The notes below the pieces were generated by a model. That model saw nothing but the letters and a program-made list of their open reading frames with translations. It did not search any database and was not told the origin of the DNA. DNA of 64,000 nucleotides from Triticum aestivum. Its lineage: Eukaryota > Streptophyta > Magnoliopsida > Poales > Poaceae. The position numbers and the translations under genes are program-made. Positions within the stretch are counted from its first letter, which is position 1. Every line of letters begins with the position of its first letter. The stretch covers positions 477,338,530 to 477,402,529 of the forward strand of contig NC_057800.1 in the NCBI RefSeq assembly GCF_018294505.1, given 5' to 3'. Shown here piece after piece: positions 10,943-22,456 of the stretch.

Positions 10943-13255
10943 ACATCCCCAAGCTTAATTCCTGCTCGTCCTCGAGTAGGTAAATGATAAAAAACATAAA
11001 TTTTGATGTGGAATGCTACCTAGCATAATCTTGATCATGTAATCTAATCATGGCATGAATATTAAGACACGAGTGATTCAAAGCAATAGTCTATCATTTG
11101 ACATTAAGACAATAATACTTCAAGCATAGTAATAAAGCAATCATGTCTTTTCAAAATAACATGGCCAAAGAAAGCTATCCCTACAAAATCATATGGTCTG
11201 GCTATGCTCCATCTTCACCACACAAAATATTCAAATCATGCCCCGATGACAAGCCAAGCAATTGTTTCATACTTTTGACGTTCTCAAACCTTTTCAACTT
11301 TCACGCAATACATGAGCGTGAGCCATGGACATAGCACTATAGGTGGAATAGAATATGATGGTGGAGGTTGTGTGGAGAAGACAAAAAAGGAGAAAGTCTC
11401 TCATCAACGCGGCTAATCAACGGGCTATGGAGATGCCCATCAATTGATGTCAATGCGAGGAGTAGGGATTTCCATGCAACGGATGCACTAAGAGCTATAA
11501 GTGTGAAAGCTCAAACTGAAACTAAGTGGGTGTGAATCCAACTTGCTTGCTCATGAAGACCTAGGGCATTTGAGGAAGCCCATCGTTGGAATATACAAGC
11601 CAAGTTCTATAATGAAAATTCCCACTAGTATATGAAAGTGATAACTCAAGAGACTCTATATATGAAGAACATGGTGCTACTCTTGAAGCACAAGTGTGGT
11701 AAAAGGATAGTAACCTTGTCCCTTATCTTTTTTTCTTTTTTTCTTCCTTTTTTGTAGGCTTCTTTGCCCTCTATCTCTTTTTTGGGGGCTTCTTTGGCCA
11801 CTTTTATTTTGATCATGGGACAATGCTCTAATAAAGATGATCATCACACTTTTATTTACTTACAACTCGATACTAGAACAAAATATGACTCTATATGAAT
11901 GCCTCCGGTGGTGTACCGGGATGTGTAATGATCTAGCGTAGTAATGACATCAAAAAACGGACAAGCCATGAAAACATCATGCTAGCTATCTTACGATCAT
12001 GCAAAGCAACATGACAATAAATGCTCAAGTCATGTATATGATGATGATGATGATGGAAGTTGCATGGCAATATATCTTGGAATGGCTATGGAAATGCCAT
12101 AATAGGTAGGTATGGTGGCTGTTTTGAGGAAGATATAAGGAGGCTTATGTGTGATAGAGCATATCGTATCGTGGGGTTTGGATGCACCGGCGAAGTTTGC
12201 ACCAACTCTCGAGGTGAGAAAGAGCAATGCACGGTACCGAAGAGGCTAGCAATGATGGAAGGGTGAGAGTGCGTATAATCCATGGACTCAACATTAGTCA
12301 TAAAGAACTCACATACTTATTGCAAAAATCTACAAGTCATCAAAAACCAAGCACTACGTGCATGCCCCTAGGGGGATAGATTGGTAGGAAAATACCATCG
12401 CTCGTCCCCGACCACCACTCATAAGGAAGACAATCAAAAAATACATGATGCTCCAACTTCGTTACATAAGGGTTCACCATACGTGCATGCTACGGGAATC
12501 ACAAATTTCAACACAAGTATTTCTGCAATCCACAACTACCCACTATCATGACTCTAATATCACCATCTTTATATCGCAAAACTATTGCAAGGAATCAAAC
12601 ATATCATATTCAGTGATCTACAAGTTTTATGTAGGATTTTATGACTAACCATGTGAATGACCAGTTCCTGTCATCTCTCTAAATAGATATAAGTGAAGCA
12701 AGAGAGTTTAATTCTTTCTACAAAAGATATGCCCATGCTCTAACAAATATAAGTGAAGCAAAAGAGCATTCTACAAATGGCGGTTTTTTTATGTGAAGAG
12801 GAACAGGCAATGCAAACTTCAAAAGATATAAATGAAGCACATGAAGCATTCTATAAAGCCATACTCAAAAGATATAAGTGAAGTGCAATGAGCATTATAT
12901 AAATCAACCAAGGACTATCTCATACCAGCACGGTGCATCAAAGAAAAGTGAAAACTAAATGCAAAATACGCTCCAAGATTTACGCATATCATGTGACGAA
13001 TAAAAATATAGCTCCAAGTAAAATTACCGATGATCGTTAGAAGAAAGAGGGGATGCCTTCCGGGGTATCCCCAAGCTTGGTTGCTTGGGAGTCCTTGAAT
13101 ATTTCCTTGGGGTGCCTCGGGCATCCCCAAGCTTTGGCTCTTGCCACTCCTTATTCCTTCATCCATCGTAATCTCTCCCAAAACTTGAAAACTTCAATCA
13201 CACAAAACTTAACAGAAAGTTCGGTAAGATCCGAAAATCACTACTCTAAGTACTG
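10943..13255 (-). other. Non-coding 3' region of the Sabrina-like element (distal part)
   Basis: No long reading frame is present. The region is clearly related to 31669-34528 and 40708-43588 in two other gypsy elements of the window. Shared landmarks include the CTCGTCCTCGAGTAGGTAAA block beside the polypurine tract, a TTTTT-rich stretch at 11725-11810 and iterated ATATAAGTGAAGC motifs at about 12687, 12748, 12826 and 12871. The solo LTR at 13256-14806 interrupts it. Confidence 0.7.
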
Positions 13256-14806
13256 TGATACGTCTCCAACGTATCTATAATTTTTGATTGCTCCATGCTA
13301 TATTATCTACTATTTTGGACTATATTGGGCTTTATTTTTCACTTTTATATTATTTTTGGGACTAACCTATTAACCGGAGGCCCAGCCCAGAATTGTTGTT
13401 TTTTTGCCTATTTCAGTGTTTCGAAGAAACAGGATATCAAACGGAGTCCAAACAGAAAAATCATTTTTGGAACGTGATTTTCTTCTCGGATAAGACCCAG
13501 GAGACTTGGACCCTACTCCAAGAAGTACCAGAGGCGGTCACGAGGGTAGGGGGCGCCCCCCTGCCTCGTGGGCCCCTCGGTGCTCCACCGACGTACTCCT
13601 TCCTACTATATATACCCACGTACCCCCAAACGATCAGAACAGGAGCCAAAACCCTAATTCCACCGCCGCAACTTTCTGTATCCACGAGATCCCATCTTGG
13701 GGCCTGTTCCGGAGCTCCGCCGGAGAGGGCCGTCATCATGGAGGGCTTCTACATCATCATAGCCTCTCCGATGAAGTGTGAGTAGTTTACCTCAGACCTT
13801 TGGGTCCATAGTTAGTAGCTAGATAGCTTCTTCTCTCTTTTTGGATCTCAATACAATGTTCCCCCCCTCTCTTGTGGAGATCTATTCGATATAATCTTCT
13901 TCTTTTGCGGTGTGTTTGTTGAGACCGATGAATTGTGGGTTTATGATCAAGTCTATCTATGGACAATATTTGAATCTTCTCTGAATTCTTTTATGTATGA
14001 TTGGTTATCTTTGCAAGTCTCTTCGAATTATCCGTTTGGTTTGGCCAACTAGATTGGTAGTTCTTGCCATGGGAGAAGTGCTTAGCTTTGGGTTCGATCT
14101 TGCGGTGTTCTTTCCCAGTGACAGAAGGGGCAGCAAGACACGTATTGTATCGTTGCCATCGAGGATAACAGGATGGGGTTTATTTCATATTGCATGAATT
14201 TATCTCTCTACATCATGTCATCTTGCTTAAAGTGTTACTCTGTTTTTAACTTAATACTCTAGATGCATGCTGGATAGCGGTCGGTGAGTGGAGTAATAGT
14301 AGTAGATGCAGAATCGTTTCGGTCTACTTGTCACGGACGTGATGCCTATATACATGATCATGCCTAGATATTCTCATAACTATGCTCAATTCTGTCAATT
14401 GCTCAACAGTAATTTGTTCACCCACCGTAGAAAACTTATGCTCTCGAGAGAAGCCACTAGTGAAACCTATGGCCCCGGGTCTATTCTCATCATATCAATC
14501 TCCATCACTTTAATCTTGTTTTGTTTTTACTTTGCCTTTTACTTTTCACTTTGCATCTTTATATAAAAAATACCAAAAATATTATCTATCGGATCTCACT
14601 TCCGTAAGTGACCATGAAGGGATTGACAACTCCTAATCGCGTTGGTTGCGTTGAGCTCTTTGTGTTGTGTAGGTACGAGGGACTTGCGCGTGGCCTCCTA
14701 CTGGATTGATACCTTGGTTCTCAAAAACTGAGGGAAATACTTACGCTACTCTGCTGCATCATCCCTTCCCCTTCGGAGAAGACCAACGCAAGCTCAAGAC
14801 GTAGCA
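13256..14806 (+). mobile_element. Fatima-like gypsy solo LTR
   Basis: The LTR starts TGATACGTCTCCAACGTATC and ends CAAGACGTAGCA. It is flanked by TACTG on both sides (13251-13255 and 14807-14811). It is about 1551 bp, plus-oriented, and strongly similar to the minus-oriented LTRs at 39140-40707 and 46529-48086. TATATATAC near 13609 is a plausible LTR TATA box. No internal domain adjoins it, so it is a solo LTR inserted in the 3' region of the Sabrina-like element. Confidence 0.92.
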
Positions 14807-15688
14807 TACTGTTGCAAACCAATTCATATTTTGTTTTTGCATTGTATCTACTGTAATATAACTTTTCCATGGCTGAATCCACTGATAGAAATTGATAGTT
14901 TCATCAAAACAAGCAAACTATGCATCAAAAATAGAATCTGTCTTAAACAGGACAGTCCGTAGTAATCTGAACATTAACCATACCTGTGGTACTCCAAAAA
15001 TTCTGAAATAATTAGGAAAAATAAAAAATTTGTATATAAAGACAGCGCAAAAAGTTTTAGAACCGTTTGACGTTCCCGTAAAAAATGTAAAATCGCGCAC
15101 TATAGCCGAAGTTTCTGTTTTGCACCGCACAAACTAACAAGCAATGTAAACATCCTAAATGCAAATTTTGGCACATTATTTTTATAATACAATGGAATTG
15201 TACAAGAGGATAATTATTTTTGTTGAAAATTTTCTGTAATCAAGATTCACAAAGTTTCCGTGAGCATGAATAAAGTTCAAGGAGCCCCCCCACTTCAACA
15301 ATGCCTGTCTCTCTCACTTTCACTTTCCTTTTTGGAAAGTTTTGGGTTCCCCTCTTTATTTTATTTTTTGTTTTTAAACTATATAAAAGCACTCAACAGA
15401 AATAAATAACTCTCTAAAACTTTCGGGTTGTCTCCCTGGCAGCGCTTTCTTTAAAGCCATTAGGCTAGGCATAAAGTGCTCAAGTAATGAATCCACCCGG
15501 ATCCCAAGGTATATCAAAGCCAATTTTAATTAACAATGATTTTTGATTTAGTAGTGAGCACAAAGTAACATATATCATGCAACAATGAAGTCTAACTCTC
15601 TTCATATGCATCGGCATGTCATAAAAGAACAATTCATGCACACATAGTAAAGGCCAATGCATAGTATAAGAAGTTTCTTGCAATTTTA
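14807..15688 (-). other. Non-coding 3' region of the Sabrina-like element (proximal part)
   Basis: This AT-rich stretch continues the host element after the solo LTR. At 15424-15471 (minus strand) it carries a diverged form of a block ending AGGCAACCC that is conserved in the other two pol-less gypsy elements just after the coding region. No gene was seen. Confidence 0.6.
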
Positions 15689-16720
15689 TCATATTGAAAC
15701 ATAGAGATGTGGAGATGTAGTTCTTCTCTCATAATAATTGCAAGTAGGAGCAGCAAGCACATGCATATTATATCTATCTAATTCATCATGTGTAGTAGTG
15801 AAACACAACCCATCAATATAATCCTTAATAAGGGCAAACTTCTCCGATATAGTGTAGTCGGAAGAATTCAAATAGATAATAGGACTATCATGCGTGGGTG
15901 CAATAGCAACAATTTCATGTTTAACATAAGGAAATATAGCAAGTTCATCTTCATAAGCATAATTCATATTGGCATCTTGGCCATAAGCATAGCAAGCATC
16001 ATCAAAAAGGGATATTTCAAAAGAATCAACGGGATCATAACAATCATCATAGCAGTCATCCTTCGGTAAGTACGAAGGGAAATTAAACAATGTATGAGTT
16101 GAAGAGTTACTCTCATTAGAAGGTGGGCACGGGTAGCTAATCCATTCTTCCTCCTTTTGTTCTTCGCTCTCCTCATCATCTTTTTCATCCAATGAGCTCA
16201 CAGTTTCATCAATTTCTTCTTCCATAGACTCCTGCAAAATATTAATCTCTTCTTCGACAGCGGAGACTCTCTCAATAAAATCATCAATATCGGAATTGAA
16301 TTCATAATTTTCATAGCAATATTTAAGTATAGCAAAAATTTCAGGTCTGTAAACAGCATCATCAAGATTTTCACACTCTTTAAACAAAGATCCAATTTCA
16401 TAATCACCCATAAAAGCAACGAATTCTTCTATTCGTTCCACATATATACCATTAGCATAAGAAGCTAAGGTTTCATTATCATTAAATTCGCACGAAAAGC
16501 GAAGGTGTGGAGCCTTCATCCTAGAGCAACAAGTATAATCATATCTCAAGCATAGTTGCCGAGCATGCCAATGCAACATATAAATTTGATCCCATAATAG
16601 TTTCCCTTTTTGAGTCAAGCGATAATCCCTAAAGTATTCACGTTGATCCAACGTTACTCCCATTATAAAGTTGAATGGGGTTTTCTCAGGATTATCAAAG
16701 TAGTACATAATATCTTTCAC
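15689..16720 (-). CDS. Acidic protein of the Sabrina-like element, function unknown
   Basis: This uninterrupted frame of 343 codons is the only long one in the element. The N-terminal third contains aromatic-rich segments (YFDNPEKTPFNFIMG, LLWDQIYMLHWHARQL). The middle, about residues 155-195, is highly acidic (EEEINILQESMEEEIDE), and the C-terminal half is rich in Asp and Tyr. The protein ends TCNYYERRTTSPHLYVSI. I see no zinc knuckle, protease, reverse transcriptase or integrase motif. Its position, downstream of the primer-binding side and before the long 3' region, is where gag would lie. A related C-terminal segment (PTCNYYE) occurs in the frame at 31066-31668. Retention of an open frame in an element with two inner insertions is notable. 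Function is not assigned. Confidence 0.6.
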   Translation of the reverse strand: MKDIMYYFDNPEKTPFNFIMGVTLDQREYFRDYRLTQKGKLLWDQIYMLHWHARQLCLRYDYTCCSRMKAPHLRFSCEFNDNETLASYANGIYVERIEEFVAFMGDYEIGSLFKECENLDDAVYRPEIFAILKYCYENYEFNSDIDDFIERVSAVEEEINILQESMEEEIDETVSSLDEKDDEESEEQKEEEWISYPCPPSNESNSSTHTLFNFPSYLPKDDCYDDCYDPVDSFEISLFDDACYAYGQDANMNYAYEDELAIFPYVKHEIVAIAPTHDSPIIYLNSSDYTISEKFALIKDYIDGLCFTTTHDELDRYNMHVLAAPTCNYYERRTTSPHLYVSI

Positions 16721-16859
16721 ATAATGAGAATCGAGGGTTTTAGGAGGTTCCCCATCTCCATGTGTAGCAAGTAAACTTAAATTTTTTTTGGTATTTCATG
16801 TTCCATATCGATAACTAAAGATAGAGAACAACTTAGAACAGCAAATAAAAGTTACTTAG

Positions 16860-18543
16860 TGTAGGATCGAAAGTATGTCTAGGGGGGTGATTAGACTACT
16901 TGACCAAATAAAAATCTAGCCTTTTCCCAATTTTAGTTCTTGGTAGATTTTAGCTATCTTAGCACAAGTCAAGCAATCTCCACACAATTCAAGCAAGCAT
17001 GGAAAAGAGTATATGAGCAGAGGAAGGTAAAGCATGCAACTTGCAAGAATGTAAAGGGAAGGGTTTGGAGGATTCAAATGCAATTGGAGACACGGATGTT
17101 TTGTCGTGGTTCAGCTAGGTGGTGCTATCATACATCCACGTTGATGGAGACTTCAACCCACGGAGGGTAACAGTTGCGCGAGTCCACGGAGGGCTCCACC
17201 CACAAAGGGTCCATGAAGAAGCAACCTTGTCTATTCCATCACGGCTGTCGCCCACGAAGGACTTGCCTCACTAGCGGTAGATCTTCACGAAGTAGGCGAT
17301 CTCCTTGCCCTTACAAACTCCTTGGTTCAACTCCACAATCTTGTCGGAGGCTCCCAAGTGACACCTAGACAATCTAGGAGACACCACTCTCCAAGAAGGA
17401 ACAAATGGTGTGTTGATGATGAACTCCTTGCTCTTGTGCTTCAAATGATAGTCTCCCCAACACTCAACTCTCTCTCACAAGATTTGGATTTGGTGGAAAG
17501 AAGATTTGAGTGGAAAGCAACTTGGGGAAGGCTAGAGATCAAGATTCATATGGTTGGAATGGAATATCTTGACCTCAACACAAGTGTAGGTGGTTCTCTC
17601 TCAGAAAATGTGTATTGGAAGTGTAGGTATGTTCTGATGGCTCTCTCCATGAATGAAGAGTGGGTGGAGGGGTATATATAGCCTCCACACAAAATCTAAC
17701 CGTTACACACAATTTGCCAAACTCGATGGGACTGAATGGTTAAACTCGGTTGGACCAATTCAGCAAACCTAGTGACCATTAGGATTTTCGGTGGGACTGA
17801 GATGCAACTCGGTAGGACCGATATGGTTAGGGTTAGGGCATAACATAATCTCGGTGTGACCGATTACACAAACTTGGTGGAACCGATTTTGGTAATAAGC
17901 TAACCAGAGAGTTGGTCAGGTAAACTCGGTGGGACCAATTCGCTCATCTCGGTGAGACCGAAATGTTACAAAAGGGAAACAGAGAGTTTACATTGCAATC
18001 TCGGTGGGACCGATCGCTCATCTCGGTAAGACCGAAACGTTACGAAGGGAAACAGAGAGATTACAATACCATCTCGGTGAGACCGAGATCCCTATCGGTG
18101 AGACCGATTTGCCTAGGGTTTGTGGCAGTGGCTATGACATTTGAAACTCGGTGGCGCCGGATAGAAAGAATCGGTGGGGCCGAGTTTGACTTTTGGTTTA
18201 GGTCATATGTGGATGTGGGAAGGTAGTTGAGGATTTTAGAGCATATCACTAAGCACTTTGAGCAAGCAAGCCATTAAGCAACACCTCATCCCTCCTTGAT
18301 AGTATTGGCTTTTCCTATAGACTCAATGTGATCTTGGATCACTAAAATATAAAATGTAGAGTCTTGAGCTTCAAGCTTGAGCCAAACTTTTTGTCCTTAG
18401 AATTTTGAGGGATCCACTTTCCTCATCCATGCCATGCCATTTATTGAGCTTTTCCTGAAATATTAATCTTGGAATAATGTTAGCTCAATGAGCTATATGT
18501 TGTTAGGAATTACCAAAACCACCCAGGGATAGTTGCACTTTCA
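16860..18543 (-). repeat. 3' LTR of the copia-type element
   Basis: This 1684 bp LTR is nearly identical to 22457-24147. The G run after GTATGTCTA is shorter here (6) than in the other copy (11). It contains an array of TCGGTnnnACCGA palindromes at about 17715-18185. Confidence 0.92.
17715..18185. repeat. Array of short TCGGTnnnACCGA palindromes (left LTR)
   Basis: About a dozen copies of CTCGGTGNGACCGA-like units lie at irregular spacing of roughly 20-50 bp. Arms are 4-6 bp with a 2-4 base centre, and the array also includes degenerate units such as CTCGGTGGGACCAA. The matching array in the other LTR is at about 23318-23790. Confidence 0.8.
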
Positions 18544-20188
18544 ATCTCCCCCTTTTTGGTAATTGATGACAACATATAGATCAAAGCTTCGACAAATGAT
18601 AATAAGAGTGAAAGATATTGTCGCTTTGAGAAGTATGTGAAAAGCAAGAGCTCCCCCTAAATTTGTGCATATCTTAAGATTTGCTTTGGACTGCAAATGC
18701 ACAATGAGTTAGGATCATGGGTTACTCTTCCATGTCACATACATCTTGGTGGAGCGCTCAAAATGATAAGAATTAAATACATGCACTCATCACCAATCAA
18801 AGTGAATGATCATATAAGGATAAGTAAGATAATATCATCTAACAAGCATAAGTGTAGCTTATGATCAACCACATGATCATCAATGTCTCACAGATAATAG
18901 CATAGTATCTCAAGCAATCAAAAGACAAACAAAGTTCAACCAAGAAGACAAGAGAGAACAAAAGCAAACTCTCTCTCTCTCGAAGCCTATGATCTATACA
19001 TTTTTCTCCCCCTTTGGCAACAAGTTACCAAAAAGTTCATAGAAAATGCATAGCACTAAAACGTCTCTCAGGCTTGGTCTTCAGGTGGTGGTGTCCAGAG
19101 AAATTTCCAAAATTTTGCCCGTGAGTATATATAGCCCGACCCTGTCAGTGTGACCGAGTGGAACAACTCGGTGGCACCGAGATTCATAACTGCAAGCAGT
19201 TACTGAAACTCGGTGTGACCGAAAGGTTCAAATCGGTTGCACCGAGATTGAAAACCTAGATCGACTTAGTGATCTCGGTATGACCAAAATGGAGGAATCG
19301 GTCAGACCGAAAAGCACAAAGAAGTTTTGGAAGTTTAAGTCTATGACGAATCGGGGACTCCGAGTGCTCCTCACACAGAGTGGTTCGAATCTGACTTGAT
19401 CAAATTTTGTGATGTAGCATGAATAGAGTTTGAGACGAGAAAAGCATAGATAGCTAGAGAGGGTTCTTAGGCATTCTTGTCCATCCACTTGGCAAAAGAA
19501 AAGAAAACCATTCAATCAAAACAACAAGTGGATGTCCTCGAATGAGTAAAATATGCAATCAACATGCTCACACAATAAAATGGCAATTGAAATATGTGGC
19601 AAAGCATGCACAACCAATTCTAGCATCTATCAACCAATTGGCGATGGCTAGGTCATCTATATATGAGTATATTGACTTAGGAGTCAAATGAGAACATTTG
19701 ATCATAGGTCATACTCGTTGTTTAAGCACAAGTGGGGTTACCACTTTTACATAAAGCATTTGTTGTGTTCACACCATTAGAGTTGCTTTAGCTCAATTCT
19801 TAGAGTAAAGCTCCCCCTAGATGTGAGATCCCCCCTAAGAGGGATGAACTAACCTTGGGTTTTGTCGATGATGACTTCATGTAGATGTTGAAGATGTGGA
19901 TGCTCAATGTTGATGTAGATCATTTGGAGCTATCCATTGGAGTGAGTTGCACTTTCAATACCTACACGGGTTAGTCCCACAAGGAACAAACAAGGATATC
20001 CATAGACATAAAGTGATGCACACACAAGATGATGTCTATGAAAGCTTTTAGGTTACCTTGTCCCTTGTCTTACCAACAAGAGGGTTTGTGACTCCTTGAA
20101 CTAGTGCAAGATGTGGAAGTTGATTGCACTTGTTCTTGCCAAGATGATAAGAGTGAAGTATGTTGGTGGAGTCACCCTCAAGAACTCT
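18544..20188 (-). other. Non-coding interior of the copia-type element
   Basis: The region between the end of gag and the 3' LTR, where pol would lie in an autonomous element, has no reverse transcriptase, RNase H or integrase motif in any frame. A small group of TCGGT...ACCGA-like units recurs at about 19145-19340, echoing the LTR arrays. Confidence 0.65.
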
Positions 20189-22371
20189 CTAGTTCTTCTT
20201 CTTCGGGATCCACACCATCTTGATGGGAATCCTCGGTGTTGTAGTTGTACTTGATGAAGTGGAACTTGAAGTAGTCTTGGGAACCCACTTGACCAAGGCC
20301 TTAGGAGCTTCTTCAAATGCATCAATTTCCTCTTAAAGCTTGTCTTTGCCTTTTTGCTTGTGGTCTTGTGGTGGAAGATCATCTTGAGCTTGTGTCCCTT
20401 TAAGAGAAGTGGGATCATACTTCTCTTGTTGAGGAACAAACTTCGTCTTGGGGTATTGATCTTCTTCCCACTCAACTCCATTGGCATTGAACTTTCATTC
20501 AAAACCAACACCTTGATTCTTCCGATGCCTTCCTTGCTTGCGTACAATTTCCTCAAATTGCTTACTTCCGGCAAGGCTCTTGTAAACACCTTTCTCTATA
20601 ATTCCCTTCAATAAGCTATTTTCTTGCTCAAGTGTAACTTGGCTAAGAGAATCATTAGTGGAATCAAGAGAACTACTAGAAGCAACAATATTGGATTTAG
20701 CATGATTATTGTTACTACTAGAGGAAGAATCTTTCTTGTTCTTGTTACTAGACTTGACTTGAGGCATGTAAGTGGATAAGAGTAAATGCTTGGCAATGTA
20801 AGAAGAACTTTTCTTACGAAGATCATCATTGATTGCTTTTAAGAACTCATGCTCTTGCTCAAGGTTGAGCTTTTCAAAGCGCAATTTCTCATGAGTCCTT
20901 AAAAGTTCTCGATGATCTCCTAAGATAGTTTCATGAGCTAACTTAAGAGTGTTTAGTTCTTTAGTTAGAGACTCAATCTTCTCCTTATCATTGTCATTCG
21001 TTTTATCTTGATTAGCATGATTAATTGACATTTCATCATAGTATTCATCACTAGAGTTGTCAACAAGTAAATCATCATCACCTAACAAGTCATCTTCATC
21101 ACTATTGAAATCAACATACTCGGGGTGTGATACCTTTGGGCCTTTAGCCATGAAGCATGTTCCAACTCCTTCATTTGGTGAGTCAAATATGTCGTAGGAG
21201 TTGGTTGTCACAAGTGCTAGACCGGCAACACCTTCATCTTGAGTATATTCGGAGTCAGAGTGATAGCTTCTCTCGGAGTGGTTGTCGGAGTCGGAGCCGG
21301 ATACCCATTCACCAACATGAGCTTGATGTCTTCGTTTTGTGTAGCTCCTTGATGACTTGTCCTTTCTTTCCGAATCCTTGCTTCTCCGTGAGGGTCTTCG
21401 TTCATAACGATCATCTCTACTCCTTCTTTCTCTAGATGGTGATTCTTCTCTTCTACTTCTTCTCCTGGGAGAATCTTCTCTTCTCTTGTAGGGGGGCATA
21501 CACTTATTGGAATAGTGTCTGGGCCTTCCACAATTGTAGCAATTTCGCTCTCGACTAGAAGATCTTTTGTCATTGTAGGACCTTGACTTGGAGCTTCTCT
21601 CTTTGCTTCTACTCTTGTAGAACTTGTTGAGTTCTTCACCATTAAGCTCAATTCTTCATTGAAGGTTTGTTTCTCACTCGATGATGTGGGGGCTTCACAT
21701 GAGGCTTTGTAAGCACCACTTGATTTGTTGTGAAGTTCCTCTTTATCCTTGAGTGACATCTCATGAGCAACAATTCTTCCGATGACTTCCGTTGGCTTGA
21801 GATCTTTGTAATTGGGCATCATTTGGATAAATGTGCACACGGTATCATATTTTCCATCCAAGGCTCTTAGGATCTTCTTGATGATGAATCTATCGGTCAT
21901 CTCTTCACTCCCTAAGCCAGCAATCTCATTTGTGATAAGAGCAAGCCTAGAGTACATTTCAGCGACACCTTCACCATCCTTCATTTTGAACTTGTCAAGT
22001 TGACTTTGAAGCACATCCAATTTGGATTCCTTTACGGAGTCGGTACCTTCGTGCATATCAATCAAAGTATCCCAAATTTCCTTTGCATTCTCAAGACGGC
22101 TGATTTTGTTGAATTCTTTGGGGCACAATCCGTTGAAGAGGATATCACAAGCTTGAGCGTTGTATTGCGGCATCTTCAACTCTTTCGCGGCAGCTTCACC
22201 GTTCAGTTCTTTCCCATCAAAGAATTCACCCTGCAAGCCAATACACACAATAGCCCAAACTGTGGGGTTATGTCCAAGAATATGCATTTTCATCTTATGC
22301 TTGCAACTAGCAAAATTAGTGCCATCAAAGTAAGGACCTCTATGGTGATAATTTCCCTCGCTAGACGCCAT
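20189..22371 (-). pseudogene. gag: Copia-type gag (UBN2 family) with frameshift and stops
   Basis: The reading begins at ATG 22371 (MASSEGNYHHRGPYFDG) and shows the UBN2/retrotran_gag pattern: AKEIWDTLIDMHEGTDSVKE, then a helical region and VIGRIVAHEM. Near 21630 an apparent one-base loss shifts the frame; in the next frame a zinc knuckle CYNCGRPRHYSNKC follows (C-x2-C-x4-H-x4-C), then an Arg/Ser-rich stretch, an acidic segment and a Leu/Glu-rich coiled-coil-like part. Further in-frame stops are TGA at 20497-20495 and TAA at 20335-20333, both consistent with C-to-T change of Arg or Gln codons. The reading ends at TAG 20191-20189 after PKKKN. Gag would form the particle that packages element RNA. 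With these lesions this copy probably cannot make full-length protein. Confidence 0.85.
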
Positions 22372-22442
22372 ACTCTCCTAGGTTGTGAAACCAAGGCTAT
22401 GATCACCAAAAGCTATGGAAATCAAAGCAAATGGAGACCAAA

Positions 22443-22454
22443 GCTCTGATACCA
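22443..22454 (-). other. Primer-binding site of the copia-type element
   Basis: The minus strand reads TGGTATCAGAGC, complementary to the 3' end of plant initiator methionine tRNA. It lies two bases inside the 5' LTR boundary at 22457. Confidence 0.85.
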
Positions 22455-22456
22455 CT

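Noticed and set aside
17715..18185. CRISPR-like array of short repeats
   Set aside because: The units are palindromes with irregular spacing inside an LTR of a plant retrotransposon, and they recur in the second LTR.
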